Shown here piece by piece: positions 16,955-26,195 of a DNA stretch of 64,000 nucleotides. Source of the stretch: Lachnospiraceae bacterium UBA7050. Its GTDB lineage: Bacteria; Bacillota; Clostridia; Lachnospirales; Lachnospiraceae. Numbering within the stretch: the first letter of the stretch is position 1; each line of letters starts with the position of its first letter. The stretch spans positions 59,838-123,837 of the forward strand of contig DLAJ01000026.1 in the NCBI GenBank assembly GCA_002493905.1, read 5' to 3'. The translations under genes and the position numbers were made by a program. The notes beneath the pieces were generated by a model. It saw only the letters and a list, made by a program, of their open reading frames with translations. It did no database searches and was not told the DNA's origin.

Positions 16955-16992
16955 ATGGCAGCTGATTGTCCGTCAGGATTCACCACTGCCAT
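16955..16992 (-). terminator. Possible terminator after the lipoprotein gene
   Basis: On the minus strand ATGGCAG (16992-16986) pairs with CTGCCAT (16961-16955), followed by TTTTTATT. The stem is 7 bp and the loop is long (24 nt), so this is a modest candidate. It is about 200 bp downstream of the 17192-18307 gene. Confidence 0.4.
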
Positions 16993-17191
16993 AAGTAAAC
17001 GATATTCATTTTTTATCCTTTGTTTTCCTCCATATCCAACATGTTTTAACTGCGTACTGTGATTTTTTGAATATTATTTCTATATCGCCATCTGCAAATC
17101 CGATTCCAATCCCGCCAAATTTCTTCGATCTGTCTGCATCTTAATTTACCAATGCCTGTGCTGCCCGCCGCGCAAATCCAGCGTGTGGACG
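16993..17191. other. Intergenic stretch with no supported gene
   Basis: Lies between the lipoprotein stop codon and the hairpin at 16955-16992. A 60-codon minus frame at 17046-17228 overlaps the lipoprotein end and has an Arg/Trp-rich composition typical of a chance frame. A short fragment in another frame (FGGIGIGFADGDIEIIF) looks protein-like but has no start or context. Confidence 0.4.
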
Positions 17192-18307
17192 CTATGGAGT
17201 CAGACCATCTTCCCAAAGTGTCCGCCATGAAATTATATGTTCGTCATCCTGCATTTCATCAGTGACGCCAAGTGCTTTGCGGTTCTGTTCCACGCGCGCC
17301 CATGCCTCATCGGTTGTAAGGAATTGGATTCCCATGCGCACTTCGTTGTCCTTTAGATAATCCATAATGATTTCCCTATCTTGTGCCGATCCAATTTCTT
17401 CGTCCGCCAAATCATCCAAAATAGCATAGCAGTAAATCGTTTCTTCATTCACTTGATATTCCGCAAATTCTACCGGAAAGCTCCCCCTGTCGTTTTCGTC
17501 CCAGATTTCCCAATGGGAAGTCATTCCATACAGGCTCTGACCCAGCTCCGCATGGCAGTCGTAAGTTCTGCGGTAAACGCCGTCCGCACCGATAATGCCC
17601 TCCCACGTATAATGGCATTCTGCACCGCCACTTCCGCCGCCAAACACATAGCCATTCGAAAATAGCATACTCATGCTGCGCGCCCACGAATCAACCGCAT
17701 ACGTAATCAAAAGCACTCCATTGTCCTCGATTAATACCATCGTGAGGTCACTGTCGTCGTTTTGTGCATAAATATCCACGCCGTATACACGCAATGCAAG
17801 CAGTTTTTTGCCTCCGCAATCCAGCAGGGCATATTCCATGCCCTGTATGCCGCATTCCTCCCCGCCCCTGTTTTCCCGCATTTTCACCGTGATAGCCGCT
17901 GTCAGGTCATCTATGGAAAAGCGATTTTCGGAACGGTCTTCCATGCAGTCTGTCAGGAAGCTTCCAATATAAGGAGCGCTGACATAGCAGCTCTGTGCCA
18001 CTTTTGCCGTGCGTTTTCCCGTTAGAAATTCCTCGTATGCCGCAATCTCCGCGCCCGTTTCATCCATATCAAATAACGGACCGGTGGCAGATTCGTCTTC
18101 TGGCATTTCGTCGGACAGTACGCCAGATGCCTCAGCAATCCCTTCGGCACTTTCTGCAGTTTCTTCGGCAGATAGGGCTTCCGAAGACTGCTTTTCGTTT
18201 TCCATAGCAGATTCAGATGGGGCTATATGTTCACTACTGTCAGCACATCCTGAGGCTTGAAGTATCAATATTCCCATACAAAGAAGAACTTTTATTTTTG
18301 TTTTCAT
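17192..18307 (-). CDS. Uncharacterised lipoprotein
   Basis: 371 residues. Lipoprotein signal peptide (LLCMGILILQASGC) and a Ser/Glu-rich linker to about residue 90, then a soluble domain of unknown family (LTVVLIEDNG-like strands, GGGSGGAECHYTWEGIIG, YCYAILDDLADEEIG). I do not recognise it. The start at 18307 rather than 18355 is chosen because GGGAG lies 7 nt upstream and it gives a normal lipoprotein signal. It stands alone between the LacI promoter region and small hypothetical genes. It is probably anchored to the outer face of the membrane. Confidence 0.8.
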   Translation of the reverse strand: MKTKIKVLLCMGILILQASGCADSSEHIAPSESAMENEKQSSEALSAEETAESAEGIAEASGVLSDEMPEDESATGPLFDMDETGAEIAAYEEFLTGKRTAKVAQSCYVSAPYIGSFLTDCMEDRSENRFSIDDLTAAITVKMRENRGGEECGIQGMEYALLDCGGKKLLALRVYGVDIYAQNDDSDLTMVLIEDNGVLLITYAVDSWARSMSMLFSNGYVFGGGSGGAECHYTWEGIIGADGVYRRTYDCHAELGQSLYGMTSHWEIWDENDRGSFPVEFAEYQVNEETIYCYAILDDLADEEIGSAQDREIIMDYLKDNEVRMGIQFLTTDEAWARVEQNRKALGVTDEMQDDEHIISWRTLWEDGLTP

Positions 18308-18422
18308 TGAAATACTCCCTTTATCTTGCCCTCTTTTAAGTCCATTCCCTCCCAATCAAAATCCTGCCATATGAAATATGCATGGCTTTAAGAGAAGTAT
18401 ATCTCCTTTGAATATACCTGCA

Positions 18423-18686
18423 TCATCCGCAGGTATTTCCTTTTTCCGCCTCATCAGGAAGCACATCGAACGCCTTTCCCTTTGCCCATGGGCTTCCAAT
18501 ATCGCATCTTCCCAGATGATACTGCTTTTCACTTTTTCCCTGTTCCATCTGATCGGACATCACAACCTTAAAACGGCTCTCATCGGACTTTCCGAAATCT
18601 TCAAGCATCTTTAGGACCGCGTCAATATCCTCCTCGGCAATGTCGTCAGCTTCTGTCTTTTTATTTTCTTCTTTTTCGTTCCTCAT
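18423..18686 (-). CDS. Small conserved-looking soluble protein
   Basis: 87 residues, very acidic first half (EENKKTEADDIAEEDIDAVL) and a second half with YHLGRCDIGSPWAKGKAFDV, a segment I associate with small hypothetical proteins of Lachnospiraceae. GGAAGGAC precedes the ATG by about 4 nt. No membrane segment and no known domain. Function unknown. Confidence 0.6.
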   Translation of the reverse strand: MRNEKEENKKTEADDIAEEDIDAVLKMLEDFGKSDESRFKVVMSDQMEQGKSEKQYHLGRCDIGSPWAKGKAFDVLPDEAEKGNTCG

Positions 18687-18832
18687 GTCAGTCCTTCCGC
18701 TCCCTTCCTATCTTTTACACAGGTGCTTCTGCCTCCTCTGCTTGTTTTATTATAACAGATTTCCTTCATAATGAACCGGATATTTTCGATTCTTTTTATT
18801 TTTCACGACATGCCGATCAAAATATAACATGT

Positions 18833-19378
18833 TCAATATAACAGCCTGTTTCCTTTCTCACATATCTCATAAATCTCGTCATATTTCGCTTCGATCAGCG
18901 GCGTGATCTTCTCCGTCTGTTTCCCTGCAGCCTTTCTGTAAAGGAAATAGGGCATGATCCAGCCCAAAACGGCAGGTACTGCAAGGAGGATGCTCAAAAT
19001 ATAATGCGGCGGCTGTGCCGTCACCGCAAATACGGAGCCTGCCATAAATGCAGTCCCGATCACGCCAAGGATAAGGGCATAGTCAGTCGCCGCAGACGTT
19101 TTCCTTCGTTCCAGCGTCTCAATCTCCGAAACACATGCCTCAAAATTTCTCTGCAGTCTGGTAAGCTCCGCTTTATTCACGATCTTACGGTCGCGTTTCA
19201 GCCTGAGCACCGTCTTGGTTCTGCTGCCAAATCTTCCTCCTGCGGTGCTCTCTGGAAGGCTGCCGTTTATTTCCCAGCCAAAGCTCTCATACCCGTCCAT
19301 AAGCAGGGCGGTCATACGATGGTCCGCAGTAACCTCTTTGTATTCATATCCCACATAATTTTTCCGCTCTTTCTCCAT
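18833..19378 (-). CDS. Uncharacterised membrane protein with two helices
   Basis: 181 residues. A polar N-terminal domain (about 1-95, with a predicted coiled stretch ELTRLQRNFEACVSEIETLE) is followed by two membrane helices (about 98-120 and 125-147) and a basic/acidic tail. It lies 9 bp downstream of the histidine kinase gene on the same strand, so it may be a target or accessory of the two-component system. No family recognised. Confidence 0.75.
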   Translation of the reverse strand: MEKERKNYVGYEYKEVTADHRMTALLMDGYESFGWEINGSLPESTAGGRFGSRTKTVLRLKRDRKIVNKAELTRLQRNFEACVSEIETLERRKTSAATDYALILGVIGTAFMAGSVFAVTAQPPHYILSILLAVPAVLGWIMPYFLYRKAAGKQTEKITPLIEAKYDEIYEICEKGNRLLY

Positions 19379-19387
19379 TTTTTCCGC

Positions 19388-20476
19388 TTACCTCCCGATT
19401 CCATTGGCGCGCCGGACAGTCTGTTCTGCCTCTGTCCCGGACGCAGGCAGCGTCACAAGAAAGGTGCTTCCCTTTCCTTCTTCACTGGTGATCTGAATGT
19501 CTCCGTCCATCAGCTCCAGCACACGCTTCACCAGCGCAAGGCCAAGCCCGTTCCCCTCCATGGAATGAGAAGTGTCCCCCTGATAAAACTTGTCAAAGAT
19601 ATGGTTCATGCTTTCTTTCGAAATGCCGCAGCCCGTATCTGAAACCGATACCCGGATGCATTCTTCATCCGACGTCTGCCGGATCATAATCCTGCCTCCC
19701 GGTTTTGTAAATTTCACCGCATTGGAAAGCAGGTTATTCCAGACCAGCTCCATGAGACTTGCATCCGCTTTGATCATTGCCGCATCCTCAATATCCGTCT
19801 CCAGTTCAATTTCCTTTTTCTCCATCGCATCCTCGAACAGGATGGCGCTCTCACAAAGCTGTCTGCACACATCATAAGTCTCTATTTCCGGAGTGATCGT
19901 CTGGTTTTCCAGCTTATTCAGCTTCAGGATATTGCTGATCAGGGAGGAAAGCCTTGACGCCGCATCCTCAATCCCCTTCGTGTATTCCTCCCGCTGCTCC
20001 TTAGACGCCTTTCCCGCCCGCAGAAGCTGTGCGTAATTTTTTATGATCGCAATCGGCGTCTTCATTTCATGGGACACATTAGAAACAAAATCTGTTTTCA
20101 GCGTCTCGATGCTGCCCAGCTCTTCCACCATCTTATTAAAATTGAGTATCATCATATCCAGATAATCCAGCTTATCCGCCGTATGGATGGTCGGTACATA
20201 TACGGAAAAATCCCCCTCTGACACGCTTTTAGCTGCTTTTGCCATTTTGTGCAGAGGCTCTTCATACGTATTTTTCATTTTCTTTCTGGTGAAAAGGGTA
20301 AGCCCCACTGCCACAACTCCCCAATATACCATCGGGACAATCGTCTGCACCAGATTATTCCACTGAACCTTATTCATAAACACGATCAGTCCGGTATGGA
20401 TGCCGGACATCAGCAGCAGAACCCCTAAATAAATGGCAAACAAAGACGGCGGAAACAGATTTTCTTTTATTTTCAT
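19388..20476 (-). CDS. Sensor histidine kinase
   Basis: 362 residues. Two N-terminal membrane helices (about 12-32 and 45-62) with only a short external loop, a HAMP-like linker (PLHKMAKAAKSVSEGDF), the HisKA box with phospho-accepting His in FVSNVSHEMKTPIAIIKNYA (about residue 140) and an ATPase domain with N box (ELVWNNLLSNAVKF), G1 (SDTGCGIS) and G2 (EGNGLGLALV). The tiny sensor loop suggests it senses within the membrane or through a partner protein. It overlaps the response regulator by 4 bp (ATGA). Confidence 0.95.
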   Translation of the reverse strand: MKIKENLFPPSLFAIYLGVLLLMSGIHTGLIVFMNKVQWNNLVQTIVPMVYWGVVAVGLTLFTRKKMKNTYEEPLHKMAKAAKSVSEGDFSVYVPTIHTADKLDYLDMMILNFNKMVEELGSIETLKTDFVSNVSHEMKTPIAIIKNYAQLLRAGKASKEQREEYTKGIEDAASRLSSLISNILKLNKLENQTITPEIETYDVCRQLCESAILFEDAMEKKEIELETDIEDAAMIKADASLMELVWNNLLSNAVKFTKPGGRIMIRQTSDEECIRVSVSDTGCGISKESMNHIFDKFYQGDTSHSMEGNGLGLALVKRVLELMDGDIQITSEEGKGSTFLVTLPASGTEAEQTVRRANGIGR

Positions 20477-21144
20477 TGCAGCACCGCCTTATATCCCAAG
20501 CCCCTCACGGTCACAATCTGAAACCCGTCGCAGGCGGACAGCTTATCCCTCAGCTTTGTCACATACACGTCCACTGCCCGCAGGCTGGTATCGCTGTCCA
20601 CACCCCAGAATTCGTCCATAAGCTGTGCCCTGGAAAACGTCTTTTTTGGATAGGAAAGCAGCTTATAAATGATGTTAAATTCCCTTGTGGTAAGGCTGAT
20701 CTCCTCCCCGTCAATTTCCGCGCTCATGCCGTCCGCATCCAGCACCAGATTGCCTACGGTTATCTTCCTTTCCATCTCGATGTTCGCCCTGCGTAAAAGC
20801 GCCCTGACACGCAGCAGAAGTTCGTCCAGCTCAATGGGTTTTACCATATAATCGTCAATCCCAAGCTGAAATCCCTTTTGTTTGGACGGCAGGTCATCTT
20901 TGGCAGACATGAACAGAATCGGAATCGTTTTGTTAACCTTCCTGATCGTCTTCGCAAATTCAAAGCCGTCAATTTCCGGCATCATAATGTCAGAGATAAT
21001 CAGCTCATAGAGGTTGTTATACATCTCGTCATAGGCTTCCCTTGCACGTAAGACTCCTTTTGCATGAAACCCGCTGTCGTTCAGATACGTACAGACGATC
21101 TGGTTTAATTTTGTATCATCTTCCACAACAAGGATATTGATCAT
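20473..21144 (-). CDS. OmpR-family response regulator
   Basis: 223 residues. Receiver domain with phospho-acceptor Asp in LIISDIMMPEIDG, conserved Lys in YMVKPIELDELLLR, then a winged-helix DNA-binding domain (LTTREFNIIYKLLSYPKKTFSRAQLMDEFWG). Cognate partner of the kinase downstream. GGAGGTG lies 6 nt before the ATG, inside a CTCTGACATGGAGG string like the ends of repeat B. Confidence 0.96.
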   Translation of the reverse strand: MINILVVEDDTKLNQIVCTYLNDSGFHAKGVLRAREAYDEMYNNLYELIISDIMMPEIDGFEFAKTIRKVNKTIPILFMSAKDDLPSKQKGFQLGIDDYMVKPIELDELLLRVRALLRRANIEMERKITVGNLVLDADGMSAEIDGEEISLTTREFNIIYKLLSYPKKTFSRAQLMDEFWGVDSDTSLRAVDVYVTKLRDKLSACDGFQIVTVRGLGYKAVLQ

Positions 21145-21145
21145 G

Positions 21146-22065
21146 TTACACCTCCATGTCAGAGCAGTCTAGCGCATGTCTCATCTGTCTTGTAGACCGC
21201 ACGATCATAAACACTGCCATCCCGAGCACGATGAGGCTGATGCCCGCCCCCGTAGAGGCCGTCATGATCTGCCGAAACATCGGGTCATTCGCCGCCCCAA
21301 ACTGCGTCAGCATGGCTGTTTCCAGCGAAAGCAGGGACACCAGTGCCGCCGTCAGGTTAATGACCTTTGCTGCAGACATGACAGGGCTTCCGTATTTCCT
21401 GAATTTTACCACATTCCGGACCGCCGTGATCGCCGCATAAAACGCATACATGGCCATCATATAAATCAGCATTCCCGGATATTCAAATCCGCTGTTCTGA
21501 CGTACGACAAGTATCACAATACCCGCCAGTGCAGCATTCATAAACATCAGGATAATCCCGCATAAGCGGTATCTTCTCCACTCGGAAATTTTATTTTTTT
21601 CGTCCTTCCTCACATAGTGAAGCAGCGAAGCACGCATAACGGCAAGCAGAATATAATAAACCGCCAGCGTTACAAACCAGACCGACCGGTAAAGGATTCC
21701 GGAAAGCAGCTTGATCCCTGCATACAGAAGGTTGATAAAAAACCCTGATACAGCCCTGTCTGTGCCCGGAACATGTCCTCCCTCAGATATCTGCTGACCA
21801 GCGGGACGCCAAGCGCTTTTCTTACAAGCGGGTGCTGATCGATCCCCTGACGGACAAGACGCACGATTCCGCTAATTCCGGTAATCGAGATTATCAGCGC
21901 GTAAGCGGACACAAAATACGACAGATATGCAAGATACGGCTTCACATTTTTTCCCGCCAGCGCATAAATGACAAGTCCATAAGCCGGAATGGAGATCAGC
22001 AGGGTGGGGACCGGCGGCAGACAAAACAGCCTTTTTGCAATTTTCTTTATCCGTTCCCTATTCAT
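21146..22065 (-). pseudogene. Frameshifted conserved membrane protein
   Basis: Two adjacent frames (22065 to about 21737, then about 21742 to 21146) join into one protein of about 306 residues if one base is added to the A6 run at 21737-21742 (T6 on the coding strand). The restored segment reads LYQGFFINLLYAGIKLLSGIL and continues through WFVTLAVYYILLAVMRASLLHYVRKDEK. The protein has about eight membrane helices and resembles conserved Lachnospiraceae membrane proteins. It is upstream of the two-component system on the same strand, 1 bp from the regulator gene. The defect could be a sequencing error in a homopolymer, phase variation or real decay. Start at 22065 is by position of GGGGAAG. Confidence 0.75.
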
Positions 22066-22175
22066 ACCGCTTCCCCACACCTTTGTACTTCATGATTCCT
22101 TTACAATATATCGCAATTTTGTTTCAGTTCTGTTTGCGATTTGTTTCTGAATTATTAATTTTTATGAAAATACGG

Positions 22176-22988
22176 TCATTCATTTTTCCTTTTATACAAT
22201 GCGTGTTCAAAATTGACGCCATAGCTGCAGGAGTCATCCGTCGCACTGATGCCCGCCGCAACCAGTGCGCCCGCCGCCGCACACGCCTTTTCAAGTCCGC
22301 TTCCCTGCAGGTATAACGCAGAAAAAGCAGCCGCAAATAAATCACCCGTGCCATGAAAACGGCGCGGTAGTTTTTCCGCCCACACCTCCGAAAGCGCTCC
22401 GTCTGAATAAATCAATTCACCAATCTCACCGCCACGCTCAACTCCGGTCAGCACGATCGCCGCATTGGTTTGTTCCGCAAGCCTTTTTACGATCTCTTTC
22501 GCAAATTCCGGCGTCACATCAGGCCGGTACTCAACCCCAGAGAGATAACAGGCTTCCGTGAGATTTGGCAGCAGGATGTCCGCCGATTTTATAAGATCGG
22601 CAATCACTGTCACATACCCGCTGTCAAAGCCTGCGTAAAGCTTACCATTGTCCCCGAATGCGGGATCTATGATAATCTTCGCACCTTCATTTGAAAAATC
22701 CCTGAAACAAGTCTTCACAACATCTGCAGCGGCGGCAGAACCGAGATAGCCCGCTAAAAAAGCGTCAAACCGAAAGCCGTTTTCCCGCCATGCCGCCATA
22801 ATCTTTTTCATTTCGTCCGTCAGATCAAGGCAGCTCCATTTCTGGAAGGCCGTATGATTTGATAGAAGCGCTGTAGGCAGCACACAGGTTTCTATGCCGT
22901 ATGCAGAAAGCACCGGCAGCGCCACGGTCAGCGAACACCTGCCCACGCAGGATAAGTCCTGAATTGTAAGGATTCTTTTTGCCATCAT
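22176..22988 (-). CDS. pdxY: Pyridoxal/pyridoxamine kinase (PfkB/ThiD-like fold)
   Basis: 270 residues. Ribokinase-like vitamin B6 kinase: ILTIQDLSCVGRCSLTVALP at the N-terminus, PNLTEACYLSG in the middle and the catalytic GTGDLFAAAFSALYL near the C-terminus. It phosphorylates pyridoxal, pyridoxine or pyridoxamine with ATP to make PLP precursors. Start 22988 chosen because AAGGAG lies 8 nt upstream; the longer frame to 23042 has no such site. The symbol is based on family and could equally be pdxK in some schemes. Confidence 0.85.
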   Translation of the reverse strand: MMAKRILTIQDLSCVGRCSLTVALPVLSAYGIETCVLPTALLSNHTAFQKWSCLDLTDEMKKIMAAWRENGFRFDAFLAGYLGSAAAADVVKTCFRDFSNEGAKIIIDPAFGDNGKLYAGFDSGYVTVIADLIKSADILLPNLTEACYLSGVEYRPDVTPEFAKEIVKRLAEQTNAAIVLTGVERGGEIGELIYSDGALSEVWAEKLPRRFHGTGDLFAAAFSALYLQGSGLEKACAAAGALVAAGISATDDSCSYGVNFEHALYKRKNE

Positions 22989-23230
22989 AAATCTCTCTCC
23001 TTGTAATGAATTGACCACAGTATCATACTCTCTGCTGTTCACGAATCATCTATTTGCCCTTTTTGTACCGGCAAAACATTCTTCGCATTTCTATCACGTT
23101 GATTGAATGTTTATTATATCACCGAACGATCCAGCTCTCCAGCCCGGGAGCGTAAACTCAGCTAAATTCAAAGTAAAATGGCAGCAGTTCCGTCTCTGGC
23201 TGCACTGTTATGTAAAATATTCATTCAAAA

Positions 23231-23250
23231 AGGCCGCCCCCGGGCAGCCT
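23231..23250 (-). terminator. Rho-independent terminator
   Basis: On the minus strand GGCTGCCC (23249-23242) pairs with GGGCGGCC (23239-23232) with one G-U pair, followed by TTTTTGAA. It lies 34 bp downstream of the small membrane operon 23285-24003. Confidence 0.75.
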
Positions 23251-23284
23251 CTTTGGCCAGAACATCTTTTTTATTCACTTCTGA

Positions 23285-23653
23285 TTACTTAATTCCCTTT
23301 ATAAACGGAATCAGACAGAGAAGAACGATGATTCCCGCAATGCCGACTATTATTCCGACAACCATATTGCTCCACACCATCGTCAGGCACATGCCTGTGC
23401 CAAAAAGCAGCGCGCCTGCAATTCCCATCAGCACCGCACCGATGGTCTTTCCCGACAGCTTCACGGGTTTCTTGTTTTCCATCTTCCTCCATACAAGCAC
23501 CATGACAAGCAGCACGACCGCACCGATCACACCCAGAACGACTCCCGGCCAGAATGCATTCCACTCCGGGAGCAGCGCCATGCACATACCCAGCGCAAAC
23601 AAAATTCCTCCAATGGTTCCCATGATCATTGCCACAAACGTACCTTTTTTCAT
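23285..23653 (-). CDS. Small four-helix membrane protein with internal duplication
   Basis: 122 residues: two similar halves, each with GTIGGILFALGMCMAL or GIAGALLFGTGMCLTM followed by a second Val/Ile-rich helix. The halves are joined by a basic loop (WRKMENKKPVKLSGK). No known family recognised. Its start overlaps the stop of the upstream gene by 4 bp (ATGA), so the two are translated together. Confidence 0.75.
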   Translation of the reverse strand: MKKGTFVAMIMGTIGGILFALGMCMALLPEWNAFWPGVVLGVIGAVVLLVMVLVWRKMENKKPVKLSGKTIGAVLMGIAGALLFGTGMCLTMVWSNMVVGIIVGIAGIIVLLCLIPFIKGIK

Positions 23654-24003
23654 GACTCAAGCCCTGCCTTTCTTTTTGCTTCCATTCCAGCGGCCTCCGC
23701 CTTCTGCTTATCTGCCTCCACGATCTGAACCTGTTTAAGCCTTCGTTCTTCCCTCTCCGCCGCACTCTTTTTTTCTCTCGCTTTCTGTTCTGCCGCCATC
23801 CGCTCCTTTGCTTCCTCTACGGACTCACCCTCTCTTGTCAGAAAATGATCCACGAACTTATCGGTCATTTTATTGAAGCCGCTGACTGCCCCCTTCTCGA
23901 TTTTCTTGTAGCCGCCGACGACCCCTTTTTCTATCTTCCTGTAGCCGCCGACGACTCCCTCCGCAATTTTCTCATTCGCTTTCACCAGCTTTGATTTTGC
24001 CAT
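23650..24003 (-). CDS. Basic coiled-coil protein with three VVGGYKKIEKG repeats
   Basis: 117 residues. Three 11-residue repeats near residues 12-44 (EGVVGGYRKIE, KGVVGGYKKIE, KGAVSGFNKMT), then a charged helix (ERMAAEQKAREKKSAAE) that should form a coiled coil. No membrane segment. Start 24003 has GGAG 9 nt upstream. Paired with the membrane protein gene, so possibly a peripheral partner of it. Family not recognised. Confidence 0.7.
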   Translation of the reverse strand: MAKSKLVKANEKIAEGVVGGYRKIEKGVVGGYKKIEKGAVSGFNKMTDKFVDHFLTREGESVEEAKERMAAEQKAREKKSAAEREERRLKQVQIVEADKQKAEAAGMEAKRKAGLES

Positions 24004-24030
24004 GTCACCGCTCTCCTTTTTCTTTATTCC

Positions 24031-24147
24031 CGCGAGCAATGAGTCAAAGTCCGAAGGACCTTGACGAATGCCGCGAGGGTCAAATACCCCGTCAGCTTGC
24101 TGCGCCGCAAGATTGATACCCCGTCAGCCTGCTGAGGGGTATTTGAT
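24031..24147. repeat. Hairpin-rich intergenic repeat block
   Basis: Contains TCAAAGTCC/GGACCTTGA (24044-24052, 24056-24064, one mismatch) and an 11-bp perfect inverted repeat TCAAATACCCC (24080-24090)/GGGGTATTTGA (24136-24146). Inside it a direct repeat TACCCCGTCAGCYTGCTG occurs at 24085-24102 and 24117-24134. No reading frame fits. Lies at the edge of the decayed island. Confidence 0.65.
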
Positions 24148-24290
24148 TTGTGATTGGTAAAATGTGTTTCACCTGATGGTTAGAGAATAGCTCCGATTTA
24201 TTTGCATCATGTTTGGTTTTTGTTTGAGAAATGTTAATTGTGAGATTTTTCCCTTGAAAAATAAGGATTTATTGAATTGATTTTTAGAAA

Positions 24291-24476
24291 TTACACCCTC
24301 TTTACACCACTTGGTGTAAAGATTTTTTTACTACCAGTTTGGCGATTGACACCTTTTTCACATTCTTCTGCTTCAAATTTCCTCATCTCAGATATGAGCA
24401 TATCCTCCGTCACATGGCAGTACAAGTTCATTGTGATATTGATACTTGAATGTCCTAAAATAATCTGCACTGTTTT
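24291..24476 (-). pseudogene. C-terminal fragment of a tyrosine recombinase/integrase
   Basis: About 61 codons on the minus strand ending at TAA 24293-24291. They read KTVQIILGHSSINITMNLY, then CHVTEDMLISEMRKFE. This is the last conserved block of phage-type integrases: LGH followed by the nucleophile Tyr in MNLY. A stop codon lies directly upstream in frame, and the stop codon of the DUF1016 gene begins at 24483, so the rest of the integrase has been lost by a rearrangement at about 24477-24481. It marks a former integrative element. Confidence 0.75.
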
Positions 24477-24480
24477 TCAA

Positions 24481-25590
24481 TTAATTTTCTTCACTATGCA
24501 TTTGCTCACTTCGCTTTTCTTTCTGCTGTAAATAAAACATAGTTTTTTGTATTTCGATTTCTTTTCGCAATTCTTCTTCTGTGGGTAAATACAATTTATA
24601 TTTTGATGCAAACAACTGCTCATTGCCATGAAGGACAGAATACCGTGCTATATCCTCATCTGTTTCTGTACAAAGTACAATACCCAATGTTGGATTATCG
24701 TCTGCGCCCTTCTTTAACTCATCGTACATGCGGATATACATATCCATCTGTCCTACATCCTGATGCGTAATCTTGTTCGTTTTCAAATCAATCAAGACAA
24801 AACACTTCAATATGTAATTGTAAAATACAAGGTCAATAAAATAATCCTCTTTCTCTGTCTTGATATGCTGCTGACGGGCTACAAAGGCATATCCCTTTCC
24901 CATTTCCATCAAAAATTTCTGAATGTTAGATATAATGCTGGTTTCCAAATCAGTTTCCGTAAAATCTGTATTGGACGATAATCCAAGGAATTCCGCTATA
25001 ACAGGATTTTTGACAAATTCCAACTTATCATTTTGGAAATCGGAAGTCTTTTGCAGCATTTCCTGTTCAACCAGATCTTTATGTTGGGACTGCAATATAC
25101 GGTAGTAATATTGTGTATTGATATTTCGTTGTAAAGTACGCACACTCCATGTCTGCTCGTATGCCTCTTTCTCATACCAACTGCGAGCACCGGAATCTGC
25201 TACTTGTAATAATGCACGATAATGTGACCAGGAAAGCCGTATATGAGATTGTCGACACGCTGTGTCGACAATCTGTGGAAACTCTTTATAAAAGCGCAGA
25301 CAGTGATAAAGATTACTGCGATCATAACCTTTTCCATACTGTGCAGTCAGCTCTTTGGATAATTTTTTAATGATATTGGCACCGTACTCAGCGCGATCTG
25401 AACCGTCAATTTCTTCTTCAGATATCCGGTATCCGATCAGCCAGTTTCTCTGTGACAAGATTGTGTCGACTGCATGGTAGGCTTGCCGTTGGGAAATCTC
25501 TATGATATTTTGTATATCCGATAATATATTTTCTGATTTTTGATAGATGCTCATAATATCAGTATTTTCAATTTTTATGGGTTCATTCAT
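24481..25590 (-). CDS. DUF1016 / PDDEXK nuclease (YhcG family)
   Basis: 369 residues. The N-terminal DUF1016 domain (RQAYHAVDTILSQRNWLIG, SNLYHCLRFYKEFPQIV, LSWSHYRALLQ) is followed by a PD-(D/E)XK nuclease fold with YFIDLVFYN and the catalytic-type IDLKTNKITHQDVGQM. These proteins are common on mobile elements and near restriction systems; a nuclease or recombination role is expected, but the substrate is not known. A+T-rich codon use compared with neighbours supports transfer. It abuts an integrase remnant and lies downstream of a broken paralogue. Confidence 0.9.
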   Translation of the reverse strand: MNEPIKIENTDIMSIYQKSENILSDIQNIIEISQRQAYHAVDTILSQRNWLIGYRISEEEIDGSDRAEYGANIIKKLSKELTAQYGKGYDRSNLYHCLRFYKEFPQIVDTACRQSHIRLSWSHYRALLQVADSGARSWYEKEAYEQTWSVRTLQRNINTQYYYRILQSQHKDLVEQEMLQKTSDFQNDKLEFVKNPVIAEFLGLSSNTDFTETDLETSIISNIQKFLMEMGKGYAFVARQQHIKTEKEDYFIDLVFYNYILKCFVLIDLKTNKITHQDVGQMDMYIRMYDELKKGADDNPTLGIVLCTETDEDIARYSVLHGNEQLFASKYKLYLPTEEELRKEIEIQKTMFYLQQKEKRSEQMHSEEN

Positions 25591-25654
25591 AATACACCTC
25601 GCAAACTATTATGCCGTTGACATCAATCCACATATTTTTAATAACCTTTATCTT

Positions 25655-26192
25655 TTATTCAGCATAATCTTTTATCAACATTTTCATTCCATATTTATTA
25701 TTCTCTAAGAACTGCAGTAAATTGGGATATATCTTAGGAAAATGCATATCCATAAATTCAACAATCATTGGCATCACCCAATATTGGCAACCCTCTCTTG
25801 GTGTAATACCAAATTCCATATCATCCCTATAGTCAGATGACTGTATTTTGTTCGGTAATGCAATAGAAAGAATACTAATAAATATTGATGTTAAATCGCG
25901 TACAGTTTCAACTAATTTTTGCTTTCTTTTTTGATAATCTCCATATAAAGAATAATTATCCAAAATATATTTTCGCCCATTGCCATGTACATAATTATTT
26001 CAAGTTCTATCCGTTTCTGTCCATATATCTTTAAGATATATTTCCATTAACTGTTTTATATCTTCATCTTTAACAAGCTGTGCTATGTCTTCGTTCCTTA
26101 AAATATTTTTCATCTTCCAAAACATCATAAATCCACAATTCAACAGCTAAATCTGCTGCCGATTTACGTGTACCTGCTGCCAATATACTCAT
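25655..26192 (-). pseudogene. Broken gene for an unknown protein of about 178 residues
   Basis: Starts MSILAAGTRKSAADLAVELW at 26192. The frame shifts at the A-run near 26106-26111, continues as ILRNEDIAQLVKDEDIKQLM, meets an in-frame TGA at 26002-26000, and runs on as KYILDNYSLYGDYQKRKQKL to 25655. One missing or extra base plus one nonsense codon would restore the gene. The family is not recognised; the A+T-rich composition matches the neighbouring DUF1016 genes. Confidence 0.65.
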
Positions 26193-26195
26193 CTC

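Noticed and set aside
17046..17228. 60-residue ORF downstream of the LacI region
   Set aside because: Overlaps the lipoprotein end and has Arg/Trp-rich chance composition.
24277..24531. Plus-strand hydrophobic frame
   Set aside because: It is antisense to the integrase fragment and the nuclease end; hydrophobicity comes from the A/T-rich strand.
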